Source: Paractinoplanes tereljensis
Lineage (GTDB): Bacteria; Actinomycetota; Actinomycetes; Mycobacteriales; Micromonosporaceae
Assembly (NCBI RefSeq): GCF_016862435.1
Contig: NZ_BOMY01000009.1
Span: 1 to 64,000 of the forward strand
Reading direction: 5' to 3'
DNA length: 64,000 bases
Under the pieces are notes generated by a model that was not told the origin of the DNA, made no database searches, and worked only from the letters and a program-made list of their open reading frames with translations. Positions 43,830-51,025 of the stretch are shown here, in pieces. The stretch's first letter is position 1; every line of letters begins with the position of its first letter. The position numbers were made by a program, and so were the translations under genes.

Positions 43830-44834
43830 ATGAAGATCATCGGCCAGGCGGCGGTCACCCGACCTGTCATCGTCCCGAAGCCGCGCCGGAAAGTGGTGGA
43901 CGTGGTGCTCTGGATCCTGGTGGTACCGGCGGCGGTGTGGGCGGTCGCCCGGCTCAGCGGGTCGGAACGCGGGCCGCTGGTGCAGTTCATGGCCTTCACG
44001 CCGTACGTTGCCGGTTGGAGCCTGCTGCCCGTGGTGCTCGCCGTCGCCGGACGGCGCTGGACCACCGCGGTGGTCGCGGCGATCGTGGTGGTGGTTTTCG
44101 CCGCCATCGTGCTGCCCCGGGCCCGCACCGGTGATCAAGGCCCGTCCGCTGGCGTCGCGCTGCACGTGATGACCAGCAACATGTACGCCGGCGGTGCCGA
44201 TCCGGCCACCGTCGTCAAGCTGGTGCGGGAGAACGACGTGGCGGTGCTGGCCGTGCAGGAGTTCACTCCGGCCGCGCGGAAGGCGCTGACCGACGCCGGG
44301 CTCGACCAGCTCCTGCCCTATGCCTCGCTCGCCGACACGCCGGACTATGCCGGTTCCGGCGTCTACTCGCGCTTCCCGGTCACCGGGGCGGGCTGGAAGC
44401 AGAACCTCGGTGGCTTCCGGCAGGCATACGCGACGATCCAGCCGCCCGGCGCCGCACCGCTCCTGATCGAATCGGCGCACCCGCTCGCGCCCTCGAGCCT
44501 GACCGCCAGGAAGGGCTGGCAGACCGACCTGGCCAACGAGCCCGAGGCCGACCCGAACGGCCCGCCCCGCATCCTGCTCGGCGACTTCAACGCCACCCTC
44601 GACCACGCCTCGCTGCGCGCCCTGATCGCCACCGGCTATCGCGACGCCGCCGACGCGACCGGCAAGGGTCTGGCCGCCACCTGGCCGTACTACGGGCAGT
44701 TCGTCCTCCCGCGAGTGACCATCGACCACGTGCTCGTCGACAAGCGCATCGGCGTACGCGAAACAAGCGCACACCGGATCCCCCGCACCGACCACCGCGC
44801 CCTGATCGCCAGCCTCACCGTGCCGGCGGCCTGA
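43830..44834 (+). CDS. membrane-anchored endonuclease/exonuclease/phosphatase family protein (copy 2)
   Basis: A 334-residue paralogue of the preceding gene with the same topology (helices VVLWILVVPAAVWAV, FMAFTPYVAGWSLLPVVLAV, AAIVVVVFAAIVLP) and motifs: MTSNMYAGGAD, VLAVQEFTPAAR, LLGDFNATLDH and RTDHRALIASL. The first catalytic Asn context (TSNM versus TINM) differs slightly. Strong similarity over the full length indicates a tandem gene duplication. Its stop codon abuts the stop of the convergent SelT-like gene in TGATCA. Confidence 0.87.
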   Translation: MKIIGQAAVTRPVIVPKPRRKVVDVVLWILVVPAAVWAVARLSGSERGPLVQFMAFTPYVAGWSLLPVVLAVAGRRWTTAVVAAIVVVVFAAIVLPRARTGDQGPSAGVALHVMTSNMYAGGADPATVVKLVRENDVAVLAVQEFTPAARKALTDAGLDQLLPYASLADTPDYAGSGVYSRFPVTGAGWKQNLGGFRQAYATIQPPGAAPLLIESAHPLAPSSLTARKGWQTDLANEPEADPNGPPRILLGDFNATLDHASLRALIATGYRDAADATGKGLAATWPYYGQFVLPRVTIDHVLVDKRIGVRETSAHRIPRTDHRALIASLTVPAA

Positions 44835-45137
44835 TCAGCTGCTCTCCGACGATGCCTGACCGGCCCGGTCGGTGTGCCCGAGGTCGCGATCGGGCGCGAC
44901 CCGGTCGCGCACCTGGCGCTTGAGGTCGGCCAGCTCCGGAAAGCCCTTCTGCTCCTTCCGGGACCAGAGCGTCTCGCCCTCGAGCCGAATCTCGAAGACC
45001 CCACCGATCCCCGGCACGAGCGCAACCTCACCGAGGTCGCGGGGAAAGGTGGTGAGCACCTCTTGCGCATACCAGGCCGCCCGCAAAAGCCACCGACACT
45101 GCGTGCAGTACTCAATCTCCAACCGAGGCGCCGTCAC
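44835..45137 (-). CDS. SelT/SelW/SelH (Rdx) family thioredoxin-like protein
   Basis: A 100-residue protein of the Rdx family: IEYCTQCRWLLRAAWYAQE at the N-terminus with a CxxC redox pair (Cys-Cys, not selenocysteine), GIGGVFEIRLEGETLWSRK, and FPELADLKRQVRDRV. Members are thioredoxin-fold redox proteins of uncertain partners. GTG at 45135-45137 is chosen because the family starts just before IEYC; the upstream extension is out of family. Confidence 0.85.
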   Translation of the reverse strand: MTAPRLEIEYCTQCRWLLRAAWYAQEVLTTFPRDLGEVALVPGIGGVFEIRLEGETLWSRKEQKGFPELADLKRQVRDRVAPDRDLGHTDRAGQASSESS

Positions 45138-45162
45138 AGCCCCGAGTATGCCGCTTCGCTTG

Positions 45163-45705
45163 TCACGCGGTCGGCCGGTACATGCCGATCCACTTTCGAA
45201 GACGTTCCAGCACCAGCGGGTGGACCTCGACCATCTCAATCCGGTCCGCGATCGTCACCGGGTCGATGAGACCTTCGCGGATGAGCGCGTGCGCGAAGGC
45301 GTAATCCTTCTCCCGCCCGGCCACCAGCTTCGAGACCACGCAGTCGTGCGGATCGAGCGTGTAGCCACGGCCTGGCTGCGTGCTATGCGATTCGACGAGG
45401 ACCAGCCGATCCCGCCAGCCGCTGGGCAGGGTCGCCGTAGAAACGCTGACTCCCTGGGCGTAGTAGCCGTTCATTTCGTGGAACGGAGAAAGCTCGCCGA
45501 TCGCCCCGTCGACCTGATCCGCCTTTCGGTCGTCGGGGTCGTCGAAGAAGGCCACATCGACCTCCATGGAAGCGGTGGCCTCCAACGGCAAGCGCTCCTC
45601 GGGGATCGATCCCAGCACCGACTGACTGCCGATGACGAGCACGTTCGGGTCGGCGGCGATCTGGCATGCGGCCCGCAGCACATGTTCGAGTTGATCGCGC
45701 CTCAT
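45163..45705 (-). CDS. DUF6036-like nucleotidyltransferase-fold protein (toxin candidate)
   Basis: A 180-residue protein with a minimal-nucleotidyltransferase look: [15 protein letters not shown] (GS motif), [20 protein letters not shown] (acidic cluster), and [21 protein letters not shown] (Lys/Arg-Glu-Lys-Asp). This matches families grouped as DUF6036 and related to AbiEii/MenT toxins. It overlaps the HTH gene by ATGA. Toxin function is inferred from architecture and pairing. Confidence 0.7.
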   Translation of the reverse strand: MRRDQLEHVLRAACQIAADPNVLVIGSQSVLGSIPEERLPLEATASMEVDVAFFDDPDDRKADQVDGAIGELSPFHEMNGYYAQGVSVSTATLPSGWRDRLVLVESHSTQPGRGYTLDPHDCVVSKLVAGREKDYAFAHALIREGLIDPVTIADRIEMVEVHPLVLERLRKWIGMYRPTA

Positions 45706-46202
45706 GCCGCCCGCCCTGCTCCGCTGTGCGTAAAGGCAGCAAGCACCTTTCGACGTTGTTCCTGAGGAAGCACCCCGGCGAACGGCGAGTTCTGCCGGAG
45801 CTCAAGGGACTCGGGCTCCTCGGAGGTAAGCGCCCGAAGAACAGCACCGGGGCCCTCATCGATCCGTTCCTGCCACCGCTTCAACCAGACTTCAGCCATC
45901 GTGTTTCGATGGATCCGCAGAAGCCGATCAAGGTTTTCTCTGGCTTTGGCCAGCACCAGGTCCGGATCGGCGACCAGGTTGCCGGCCACCGCCTGATGGA
46001 GCCACCGAGACTTGAGCTGGTCACGCGTGAGCTTCGGATGAGGGCGCAGAAGCGCCTCCACCTCGCGCCGGTCAACTCGTCGATGCTTGCCGACCTTGAC
46101 GAACGGCAGGTCTCCACGCTCACACAGGTTCACGACCTGCTGACGGGACACACCCAGCAGGTCAGCCACCTGGCCAGTAGTCAAGAACTCACCCGTCGTC
46201 AC
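45702..46202 (-). CDS. excisionase-family HTH protein (antitoxin candidate)
   Basis: A 166-residue protein: residues 1-55 are a MerR-like excisionase helix-turn-helix ([40 protein letters not shown]), followed by a helical region [20 protein letters not shown] and a C-terminal tail. Its gene overlaps the nucleotidyltransferase gene, the classic antitoxin-first layout. GTG at 46202 has TAGCGT 7 nt upstream, so it is leaderless. Direct repeats at the promoter are a likely autoregulatory site. Confidence 0.75.
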   Translation of the reverse strand: MTTGEFLTTGQVADLLGVSRQQVVNLCERGDLPFVKVGKHRRVDRREVEALLRPHPKLTRDQLKSRWLHQAVAGNLVADPDLVLAKARENLDRLLRIHRNTMAEVWLKRWQERIDEGPGAVLRALTSEEPESLELRQNSPFAGVLPQEQRRKVLAAFTHSGAGRAA

Positions 46203-46229
46203 GCCTTGAACGCTAGGCCGTAAACGCTA
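46203..46229 (-). promoter_or_regulatory. direct-repeat operator and -10 box of the HTH/nucleotidyltransferase pair
   Basis: GCCTTGAACGCTA (46203-46215) and GCCGTAAACGCTA (46217-46229) on the plus strand are 13-mers matching at 11 positions with a 14-base period. The minus-strand -10 box TAGCGT (46210-46215) lies inside the first copy, so binding would block RNA polymerase. Confidence 0.55.
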
Positions 46230-46255
46230 AAAACACAAATGACTTTCGAACCCGA

Positions 46256-47092
46256 TCAGTCCCACCAGAAGGACCACCAGGCCTGGCTTCTGATGGCGTC
46301 GGCGTAGCGGACCAGGGAGTCGGTGCTGGACTGCCATACGTTGTCGGGGCAGAAGGCGAAGTGTTCCGCGGCCACTCGCAAGGCGTGACCCGCGTCGGTC
46401 GGTGGAGCTGCGACGCTGAGGTAGATCTCGCTTGAGCCGATGCCCACGACCCGGGCGCCGAAGCGTTCCTCCCAACTGCGCAGCACGGCGCTGAACTGAG
46501 CGGTGTCGTTCTCGTAGTTCAACGGACCGGTCCACCCCAGGTCGGCCGGTGCGTCCGCGCCGCGGGCGCTGGCGCTCAGGCCGAGACGCGGCGCGCGCAA
46601 CCGCCCGTCATCGGTCAACAGATAGTCGGCGAACTCGGCGGCACGCACGGCCGGATCTTCCTTAAGGACGCCGGGCGCCGCGAGCCCCGGCCAGAGATCT
46701 TCGAAGGGCGCGGTGATGGCCAGTTGCTCCGCCGGCCCGAGCAAGTCGTCGTCGTTGTCCACCTCTGTGTAGACCGACCACCAACCGGCCAGCAGCGCGG
46801 CAACGTCATGATCACCAGGCCGGGACACGACCAGGCTGGGGTCGAGTTCACCGGCCGTCCATGGGCCTCCCACCGCGTACCTGCTCGCGCCGAGGATCAG
46901 CGGCCAGAGTCCGGTCGCACCGTGCCGGGCTTGGACCTCGCCCCATACCCCGGGCTCGGGAGTCAGATCGCTGATCCACAGAAGCGGATCCGGGGCCGGC
47001 CCTTCGGCTGTCTCGAACGCCAGTCGCCCGGACGGCAGTGCCTCGCTCAGAACACGGTCGGACCCGAGGTCGTTCAGCGGATTTCCGATCAT
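46256..47092 (-). CDS. DUF4253 domain-containing protein
   Basis: A 278-residue protein whose C-terminal third is the DUF4253 domain: GARVVGIGSSEIYLSVAAPP, RVAAEHFAFCPDNVWQ, and the closing WWSFWWD. This family often appears as a possible immunity or contact-system partner, but its function is not established. Start ATG at 47092 is set by TACGGT exactly 7 nt upstream; a GTG nine bases earlier is also in frame. Confidence 0.8.
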   Translation of the reverse strand: MIGNPLNDLGSDRVLSEALPSGRLAFETAEGPAPDPLLWISDLTPEPGVWGEVQARHGATGLWPLILGASRYAVGGPWTAGELDPSLVVSRPGDHDVAALLAGWWSVYTEVDNDDDLLGPAEQLAITAPFEDLWPGLAAPGVLKEDPAVRAAEFADYLLTDDGRLRAPRLGLSASARGADAPADLGWTGPLNYENDTAQFSAVLRSWEERFGARVVGIGSSEIYLSVAAPPTDAGHALRVAAEHFAFCPDNVWQSSTDSLVRYADAIRSQAWWSFWWD

Positions 47093-47147
47093 GGCGCCCA
47101 CCGTACCGATCCCGGTAATTCGGGTGCCCCGGCCGAGTGGGGGCGCC

Positions 47148-47153
47148 TAGCAT
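47148..47153 (+). promoter_or_regulatory. -10 box of the Thr leader/ThrRS-like gene
   Basis: TAGCAT, 7 nt before the ATG of the leader ORF. The leader peptide would therefore be translated from the very 5-prime end of the mRNA. Confidence 0.55.
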
Positions 47154-47160
47154 CGAGCGC

Positions 47161-47217
47161 ATGATGCGCAGGTTCGTGACGACGACGCCGGTTTTTCCCG
47201 GCGTTGATTCTCGCTGA
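47161..47217 (+). CDS. threonine-rich leader peptide
   Basis: An 18-residue ORF, MMRRFVTTTPVFPGVDSR, with three consecutive ACG Thr codons (47179-47187) placed directly before a hairpin. It is leaderless and lies 72 bases before a threonyl-tRNA-synthetase-like gene. The design matches leader peptides whose translation senses the charged-tRNA level of the amino acid concerned. Too short for family comparison; assigned from context. Confidence 0.65.
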   Translation: MMRRFVTTTPVFPGVDSR

Positions 47218-47264
47218 ACTGACAGCGACCACACCGGGCGAGATGCCCGGGTGTGGGGTCTCGC
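47185..47264 (+). promoter_or_regulatory. attenuator-like hairpins before the ThrRS-like gene
   Basis: Hairpin 1 (47185-47204): ACGCCGG / CCGGCGT with loop TTTTTC, starting at the third Thr codon. Hairpin 2 (47229-47256): CCACACCGGGC / GCCCGGGTGTGG, loop GAGAT. GCGAGA at 47238-47243 can pair either with TCTCGC at 47209-47214 or with TCTCGC at 47259-47264, giving exclusive folds. There is no U-run after hairpin 2, so control may be translational or Rho-linked. Confidence 0.5.
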
Positions 47265-47288
47265 CCTCATTTCCCAGGGAGATCCCAC

Positions 47289-48491
47289 ATGTCTGTCGAC
47301 CATCGCAAGCTCGGGCGTGAGCTCGACCTCTTCGACTCCGATCCGCTCATTGGGGCCGGTCTGCCCTTCTGGCTTCCGGCGGGGGCCGCGGCGCGCCACG
47401 CGGTCGAGTCCTACCTGTACGAGTTGGAACGGCGTAACGGCTACCAGCACGTGCACTCGCCGGCGCTCGGGAAGCGCCAGATGTACGAGATGTCGGGGCA
47501 CTGGCGGAACTTCGCCGAGGACATGTTTCCGCCGATGCAGTTCGGTGGGGACGAGCTTGTTCTGCGGCCCAGCCAGTGCCCGCACCACGCGCTCATCTTC
47601 AAGGCCCGGCCACGGTCGTACCGCGATCTGCCGTTGCGGATCGCCGAGGTCGGGCCGATGTATCGGGCGGAACGATCCGGCGTGCTCGGCGGGCTGGCCC
47701 GGGTGCGATCGATCCAGCTCGACGACGCGCACAACTTCTGCGCCCTCGACCAGGTTGGGGACGAAGTCGCCGCGGTGCTGCGGTTGATGCGTGTCTCCCA
47801 TGCCGCGCTCGGCTTCGAACCGGCGTCCTTCCGGCTCTCGCTGCGTGGCGACAGCGGTAAGTATGCCGGTGATGACGCCTCGTGGGCACGGGCCGAAGGG
47901 CTCTTGCGCGGGGCCCTCGACGATGCGGGCATCGCGTTCGAGGCGGTGCCCGGGGAGGCCGCCTTCTACGGGCCGAAGATCGACGTGCAGATCAACGACT
48001 CGGCCGGGCGGGAATGGAGTCTCGCCACCATTCAGATCGACTTCCACCAGCCGGCCCAGTTCGACCTCTCCTACGCCTCGGCGGACGGCGGGCGGGAACG
48101 GCCGGTCATGGTGCATCAGAGCCTGATCGGGTCGATGGAACGGCTCTTCGGGCACCTGATCGAGGTGCACCAGGGTGCCTTCCCGATCTGGTACGCGCCG
48201 GTGCAGATCGACGTGCTGCCGCTCGGGTCCGGCCAGGCCGATGCGGCCCGTGCCTTTGCCGCGGCGGCTATCGCGGGCGGGTTGCGGGCCGAGGTGCATG
48301 ACGAAGGGTCGCTCGGTGCTCGCATCCGGGCGGCGGTCGAGCGCAAGATCCCGTACGCCGGCATCGTCGGCGAGCGTGAGGTCGCGGACGGCCTGATCGC
48401 TCTCCGCTCGCGGGACGGACGTCAGTTGCCGCCGATGCCGCAGGCAGAGGCGATCGCGATGATCGCCTCTGCCGGCCGGCCCGAGTTCTAG
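47289..48491 (+). CDS. truncated threonyl-tRNA synthetase-like protein (catalytic core plus anticodon domain)
   Basis: A 400-residue class II synthetase, against about 640-690 for full ThrRS: it begins directly at the catalytic domain (HRKLGRELDLFDSD) and lacks the N-terminal TGS and editing domains. Zn ligands appear conserved: Cys in RPSQCPHHAL, His in LDDAHNFCAL and His in MVHQSLIGSMERL. Motif 2 (PMYRAERSG) is present; the C-terminal anticodon domain is WYAPVQIDVLPLG to KIPYAGIVGEREV. ATG at 47289 with AGGGAG 6 nt upstream. It may be a resistance or stress ThrRS, or act in non-ribosomal chemistry. Confidence 0.87.
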   Translation: MSVDHRKLGRELDLFDSDPLIGAGLPFWLPAGAAARHAVESYLYELERRNGYQHVHSPALGKRQMYEMSGHWRNFAEDMFPPMQFGGDELVLRPSQCPHHALIFKARPRSYRDLPLRIAEVGPMYRAERSGVLGGLARVRSIQLDDAHNFCALDQVGDEVAAVLRLMRVSHAALGFEPASFRLSLRGDSGKYAGDDASWARAEGLLRGALDDAGIAFEAVPGEAAFYGPKIDVQINDSAGREWSLATIQIDFHQPAQFDLSYASADGGRERPVMVHQSLIGSMERLFGHLIEVHQGAFPIWYAPVQIDVLPLGSGQADAARAFAAAAIAGGLRAEVHDEGSLGARIRAAVERKIPYAGIVGEREVADGLIALRSRDGRQLPPMPQAEAIAMIASAGRPEF

Positions 48492-50074
48492 GCGGCCGTG
48501 GTCGTGCGGGCCAGGCCGTACGTGAGCGCGTCCACCAGGGCGACCCAGCTGGCCTCGACGATGTTCTCGTGGACGCCCACGGTGGTCCAGTCGCGGTTGC
48601 CGTCGGCGCTCTCCAGCAGCACCCGGGTAACCGCGTTGGTGCCGTGGCTGCCCTCCAGGATGCGCACCTTGTAGTCGGTCAACTCGACGGTCTTCAGCTG
48701 CGGGTAGTGCTGCGACAGCGCTACCCGCAGCGCCTCGTCGAGGGCGTTGACCGGGCCGTTGCCCTCGGCGGTGGCGATCACCCGCTCGCCGCGTACCCGG
48801 ACCTTGACGGTGGCCTCGGAAACCACCGCGCCGTCCTCGCGGTGTTCGACCTGCACCCGGTAGGACTCGAGGTTGAACGGGCGGGCGTAGCCCTCGCCCG
48901 GCAGTTCGCCCCGCACCAGCAGCTCGAACGAGGCGTCCGCGGCCTCGAACGACCAGCCGCCGGCCTCCAGGTCCTTCACCTTCCGGGTGACGGCCGAGAC
49001 GGCGTCCGGGTGGCCGGCCAGGTCCAGGCCGAGCTCGCGACTCTTGAGCTCGATGCTGGCCCGGCCGGCCATCTCCGTCACCAGGATCCGCATGTCATTG
49101 CCGACAACCGACGGGTCGACGTGGTTGTAGAGCAGCGGATCCACCTTGATCGCGCTCGCGTGCAACCCCGCCTTGTGAGCGAAAGCCGCGGCCCCGACAT
49201 AAGCCTGGTGGGTGTCGGGGGCGATGTTGGCGATCTCGGCGAGCGCGGTGGAAACCCGCGTCGCCTGTTCGAGGCAGCCGTCCGGTAGGACCTGAACCCC
49301 GAGCTTGAGCTGTACGTTGCTGACCGTGGCGAACAGGTCGGCGTTGCCGGGCCGCTCGCCGTACCCGTTCGCGGTGCACTGGAAATGCTTCACGCCCGCC
49401 TCGACGGCCGCGATCGTGTTGGCGACCGCACAGGACGTGTCGTTCTGGCAGTGGATGCCGAGGCGGTCGGCGCTGATACCGGTGCGCTCGACGACCTCCT
49501 CGATCGCCTTGGTGATCATCGACGGGAGCATGCCGCCGTTGGTGTCACACATCACGACCCGCTCGGCGCCGGCCTCGAAGGCCGCCTTAACCACGCTTGC
49601 CGTGTACGCCGGGTCGTAACGGAAACCGTCGAAGAAGTGCTCGCAGTCGACGAAGGCGCGACGGCCGTTTTCTTTTAAAAACCGCACAGTGTCGCGGACC
49701 ATCGCCAGGTTCTCGTCACCGGTGGTGCGCAGCGCCCGCTCGACGTGCCGGATGTCGGACTTCGCGACCACGCAGACCACCGGGGTCTCCGCATCGAGCA
49801 GCGCCTTGACCTGCTTGTCCTCCTCGACCGCGACGCCCGCCTTGCGGGTCGCGCCGAACGCGACGAGCAACGCGTTCTTCAGGTCCAGCTCGGTCTTCGC
49901 CCGTTCGAAGAACTCGGTGTCCTTGGGCATGGCGCCGGGCCAGCCGCCCTCGATGAAGCCGACGCCGAACTCGTCGAGCAGCTTCGCCACCGCGAGCTTG
50001 TCGGCGACCGAGTAGCTGATTCCCTCGCGCTGCCCACCGTCGCGCAGCGTGGTGTCGAAGACCTGGTAGTCCAT
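48488..50074 (-). CDS. cimA: citramalate synthase
   Basis: Condenses pyruvate and acetyl-CoA to (R)-citramalate, giving 2-oxobutyrate for isoleucine without threonine deaminase. The 528-residue protein has the HMGL-like barrel marks FDTTLRDGGQREGISYS, IHCQNDTSCAVANT and AAAFAHKAGLHASAI (metal-binding HxH) and a C-terminal LeuA-type regulatory domain (ELTDYKVRILEGSHGTNAV). CimA versus 2-isopropylmalate synthase rests on overall pattern. ATG at 50074 with AAAGGGA upstream. Preceded by a leader ORF and terminator. Its TAG overlaps the ThrRS-like stop in CTAG. Confidence 0.92.
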   Translation of the reverse strand: MDYQVFDTTLRDGGQREGISYSVADKLAVAKLLDEFGVGFIEGGWPGAMPKDTEFFERAKTELDLKNALLVAFGATRKAGVAVEEDKQVKALLDAETPVVCVVAKSDIRHVERALRTTGDENLAMVRDTVRFLKENGRRAFVDCEHFFDGFRYDPAYTASVVKAAFEAGAERVVMCDTNGGMLPSMITKAIEEVVERTGISADRLGIHCQNDTSCAVANTIAAVEAGVKHFQCTANGYGERPGNADLFATVSNVQLKLGVQVLPDGCLEQATRVSTALAEIANIAPDTHQAYVGAAAFAHKAGLHASAIKVDPLLYNHVDPSVVGNDMRILVTEMAGRASIELKSRELGLDLAGHPDAVSAVTRKVKDLEAGGWSFEAADASFELLVRGELPGEGYARPFNLESYRVQVEHREDGAVVSEATVKVRVRGERVIATAEGNGPVNALDEALRVALSQHYPQLKTVELTDYKVRILEGSHGTNAVTRVLLESADGNRDWTTVGVHENIVEASWVALVDALTYGLARTTTAA

Positions 50075-50112
50075 GGGGGAAGTCCCTTTCCGAGGATTGT
50101 CTTTGGCGGGCC

Positions 50113-50146
50113 CAACAAAAAGACCCCCCGCGGATGCGGGAGGTCT
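50113..50146 (-). terminator. intrinsic terminator (attenuator) before cimA
   Basis: On the minus strand AGACCTCCCGC-ATCC-GCGGGGGGTCT followed by TTTTG: an 11-bp stem with one mismatch and a U-run, located 39 bases before the cimA ATG and after its promoter, so it can abort transcription of cimA. Confidence 0.8.
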
Positions 50147-50175
50147 GCGCGTCGGCGAATCGTCAGCCGGCGCGC
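50147..50175 (-). promoter_or_regulatory. upstream hairpin of the cimA attenuator
   Basis: GCGCGTCGGC / GCCGGCGCGC, a 10-bp stem with one mismatch and a 9-nt loop, starting at the leader-peptide stop codon and ending next to the terminator. Consistent with a pause or anti-termination element. Confidence 0.55.
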
Positions 50176-50219
50176 TAGGTGCCAATAATCAGCACGGAGT
50201 GGGTCACGACATGAAGCAT
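50175..50219 (-). CDS. branched-chain-rich leader peptide of cimA
   Basis: A 14-residue ORF, MLHVVTHSVLIIGT, with Val-Val, Val-Leu and two ATT Ile codons in a row close to its stop. ATT is rare in this GC-rich DNA, which favours slow decoding when Ile-tRNA is scarce. A -10 box TAGTCT (50261-50266) on the minus strand would start the transcript about 35 nt upstream. Together with the hairpins it forms a textbook attenuator layout for an Ile-pathway gene. Confidence 0.7.
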   Translation of the reverse strand: MLHVVTHSVLIIGT

Positions 50220-50260
50220 GCCACTCTCGGCTCTCGTGGGAAGCGTTGTTCCACCTTTCG

Positions 50261-50270
50261 AGACTAGGTT
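50261..50270. promoter_or_regulatory. overlapping divergent -10 boxes (cimA leader / tyrosine phosphatase)
   Basis: Minus-strand TAGTCT (50261-50266) and plus-strand TAGGTT (50265-50270) share two bases. The plus-strand box is 6 nt before the phosphatase GTG. Simultaneous occupancy by two polymerases is impossible. Confidence 0.5.
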
Positions 50271-50276
50271 GGAGCG

Positions 50277-51017
50277 GTGGTGACCGACTCATACCCCCGG
50301 AATCTCGGTTTCTCCAAGGCCTACAACTTCCGCGACGTCGGTGGGTACGCCGGCCTCGACGGGCGCACTGTGCGGTGGCGGCGGCTGTTTCGCTCCGACG
50401 CACTGCATCGGCTGGACGACTCGGACGCTGAGGCGTTCACGCAGCTCGGGGTGCGCACGGTGATCGACCTTCGGCGGGCGCATGAGATCGAGCGGTACGG
50501 GCGGGTTGCTGAGCGGTATGGGCTTGAGTACCGGAATCTCGTCCTTCAGCATGTCGACTGGGAAGAAGTCGGGCATCCGGACGACGTGGTGCATGAGCGG
50601 TGGCTGGCTGATCGGTACCTGAACTTTGCTGAGGATGGGCGGGAGGCCCTGCTGGCTTCGCTGCGGATCATCTCGGACCCTCAGCAGGCTCCGGTGATCG
50701 TGCACTGCATGGCGGGTAAGGACCGGACTGGCACTGTTTGTGCTCTGGCTCTGTCGTTGCTGGGGGTGTCCGACGAGGACATCGCGTCCGACTACGCCTT
50801 GACTACGTCGTCGATGAAGCGGCTTACGGACTATCTGTTGGAGAACCATCCGTCTGCGGTTCTGGGTAACGAGCACATGTTCGACTCGCCGCCGGCTGCC
50901 ATGCTGATGTTTTTGTCCGATTTGCGGGCGTTGCATGGGTCGGTTGAGGAGTATGTGCGCGAGATCGGCATGCTCGACTCTGAGATCGGGAGAATGCGGT
51001 CTCATCTGTTGTCCTGA
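50277..51017 (+). CDS. tyrosine-protein phosphatase (Y_phosphatase3/PtpB-like)
   Basis: A 246-residue phosphatase: FRDVGGYAGLDGRTVRWRRL, LFRSDALHRL, VRTVIDLRRAHEIE and the P-loop VIVHCMAGKDRTG (HCx5R intact, with the Lys-Asp-Arg form of lipid/tyrosine phosphatases such as mycobacterial PtpB). The C-terminus is helical. GTG at 50277 is leaderless by the TAGGTT box. Codon choice looks less GC-biased than the neighbours, which hints at transfer. Confidence 0.88.
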   Translation: MVTDSYPRNLGFSKAYNFRDVGGYAGLDGRTVRWRRLFRSDALHRLDDSDAEAFTQLGVRTVIDLRRAHEIERYGRVAERYGLEYRNLVLQHVDWEEVGHPDDVVHERWLADRYLNFAEDGREALLASLRIISDPQQAPVIVHCMAGKDRTGTVCALALSLLGVSDEDIASDYALTTSSMKRLTDYLLENHPSAVLGNEHMFDSPPAAMLMFLSDLRALHGSVEEYVREIGMLDSEIGRMRSHLLS

Positions 51018-51025
51018 CCCGGATG

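Noticed and set aside
46736..47160. Plus-strand frame running into the Thr leader
   Set aside because: Shadow of the DUF4253 gene; the real leader starts at the -10-linked ATG at 47161.
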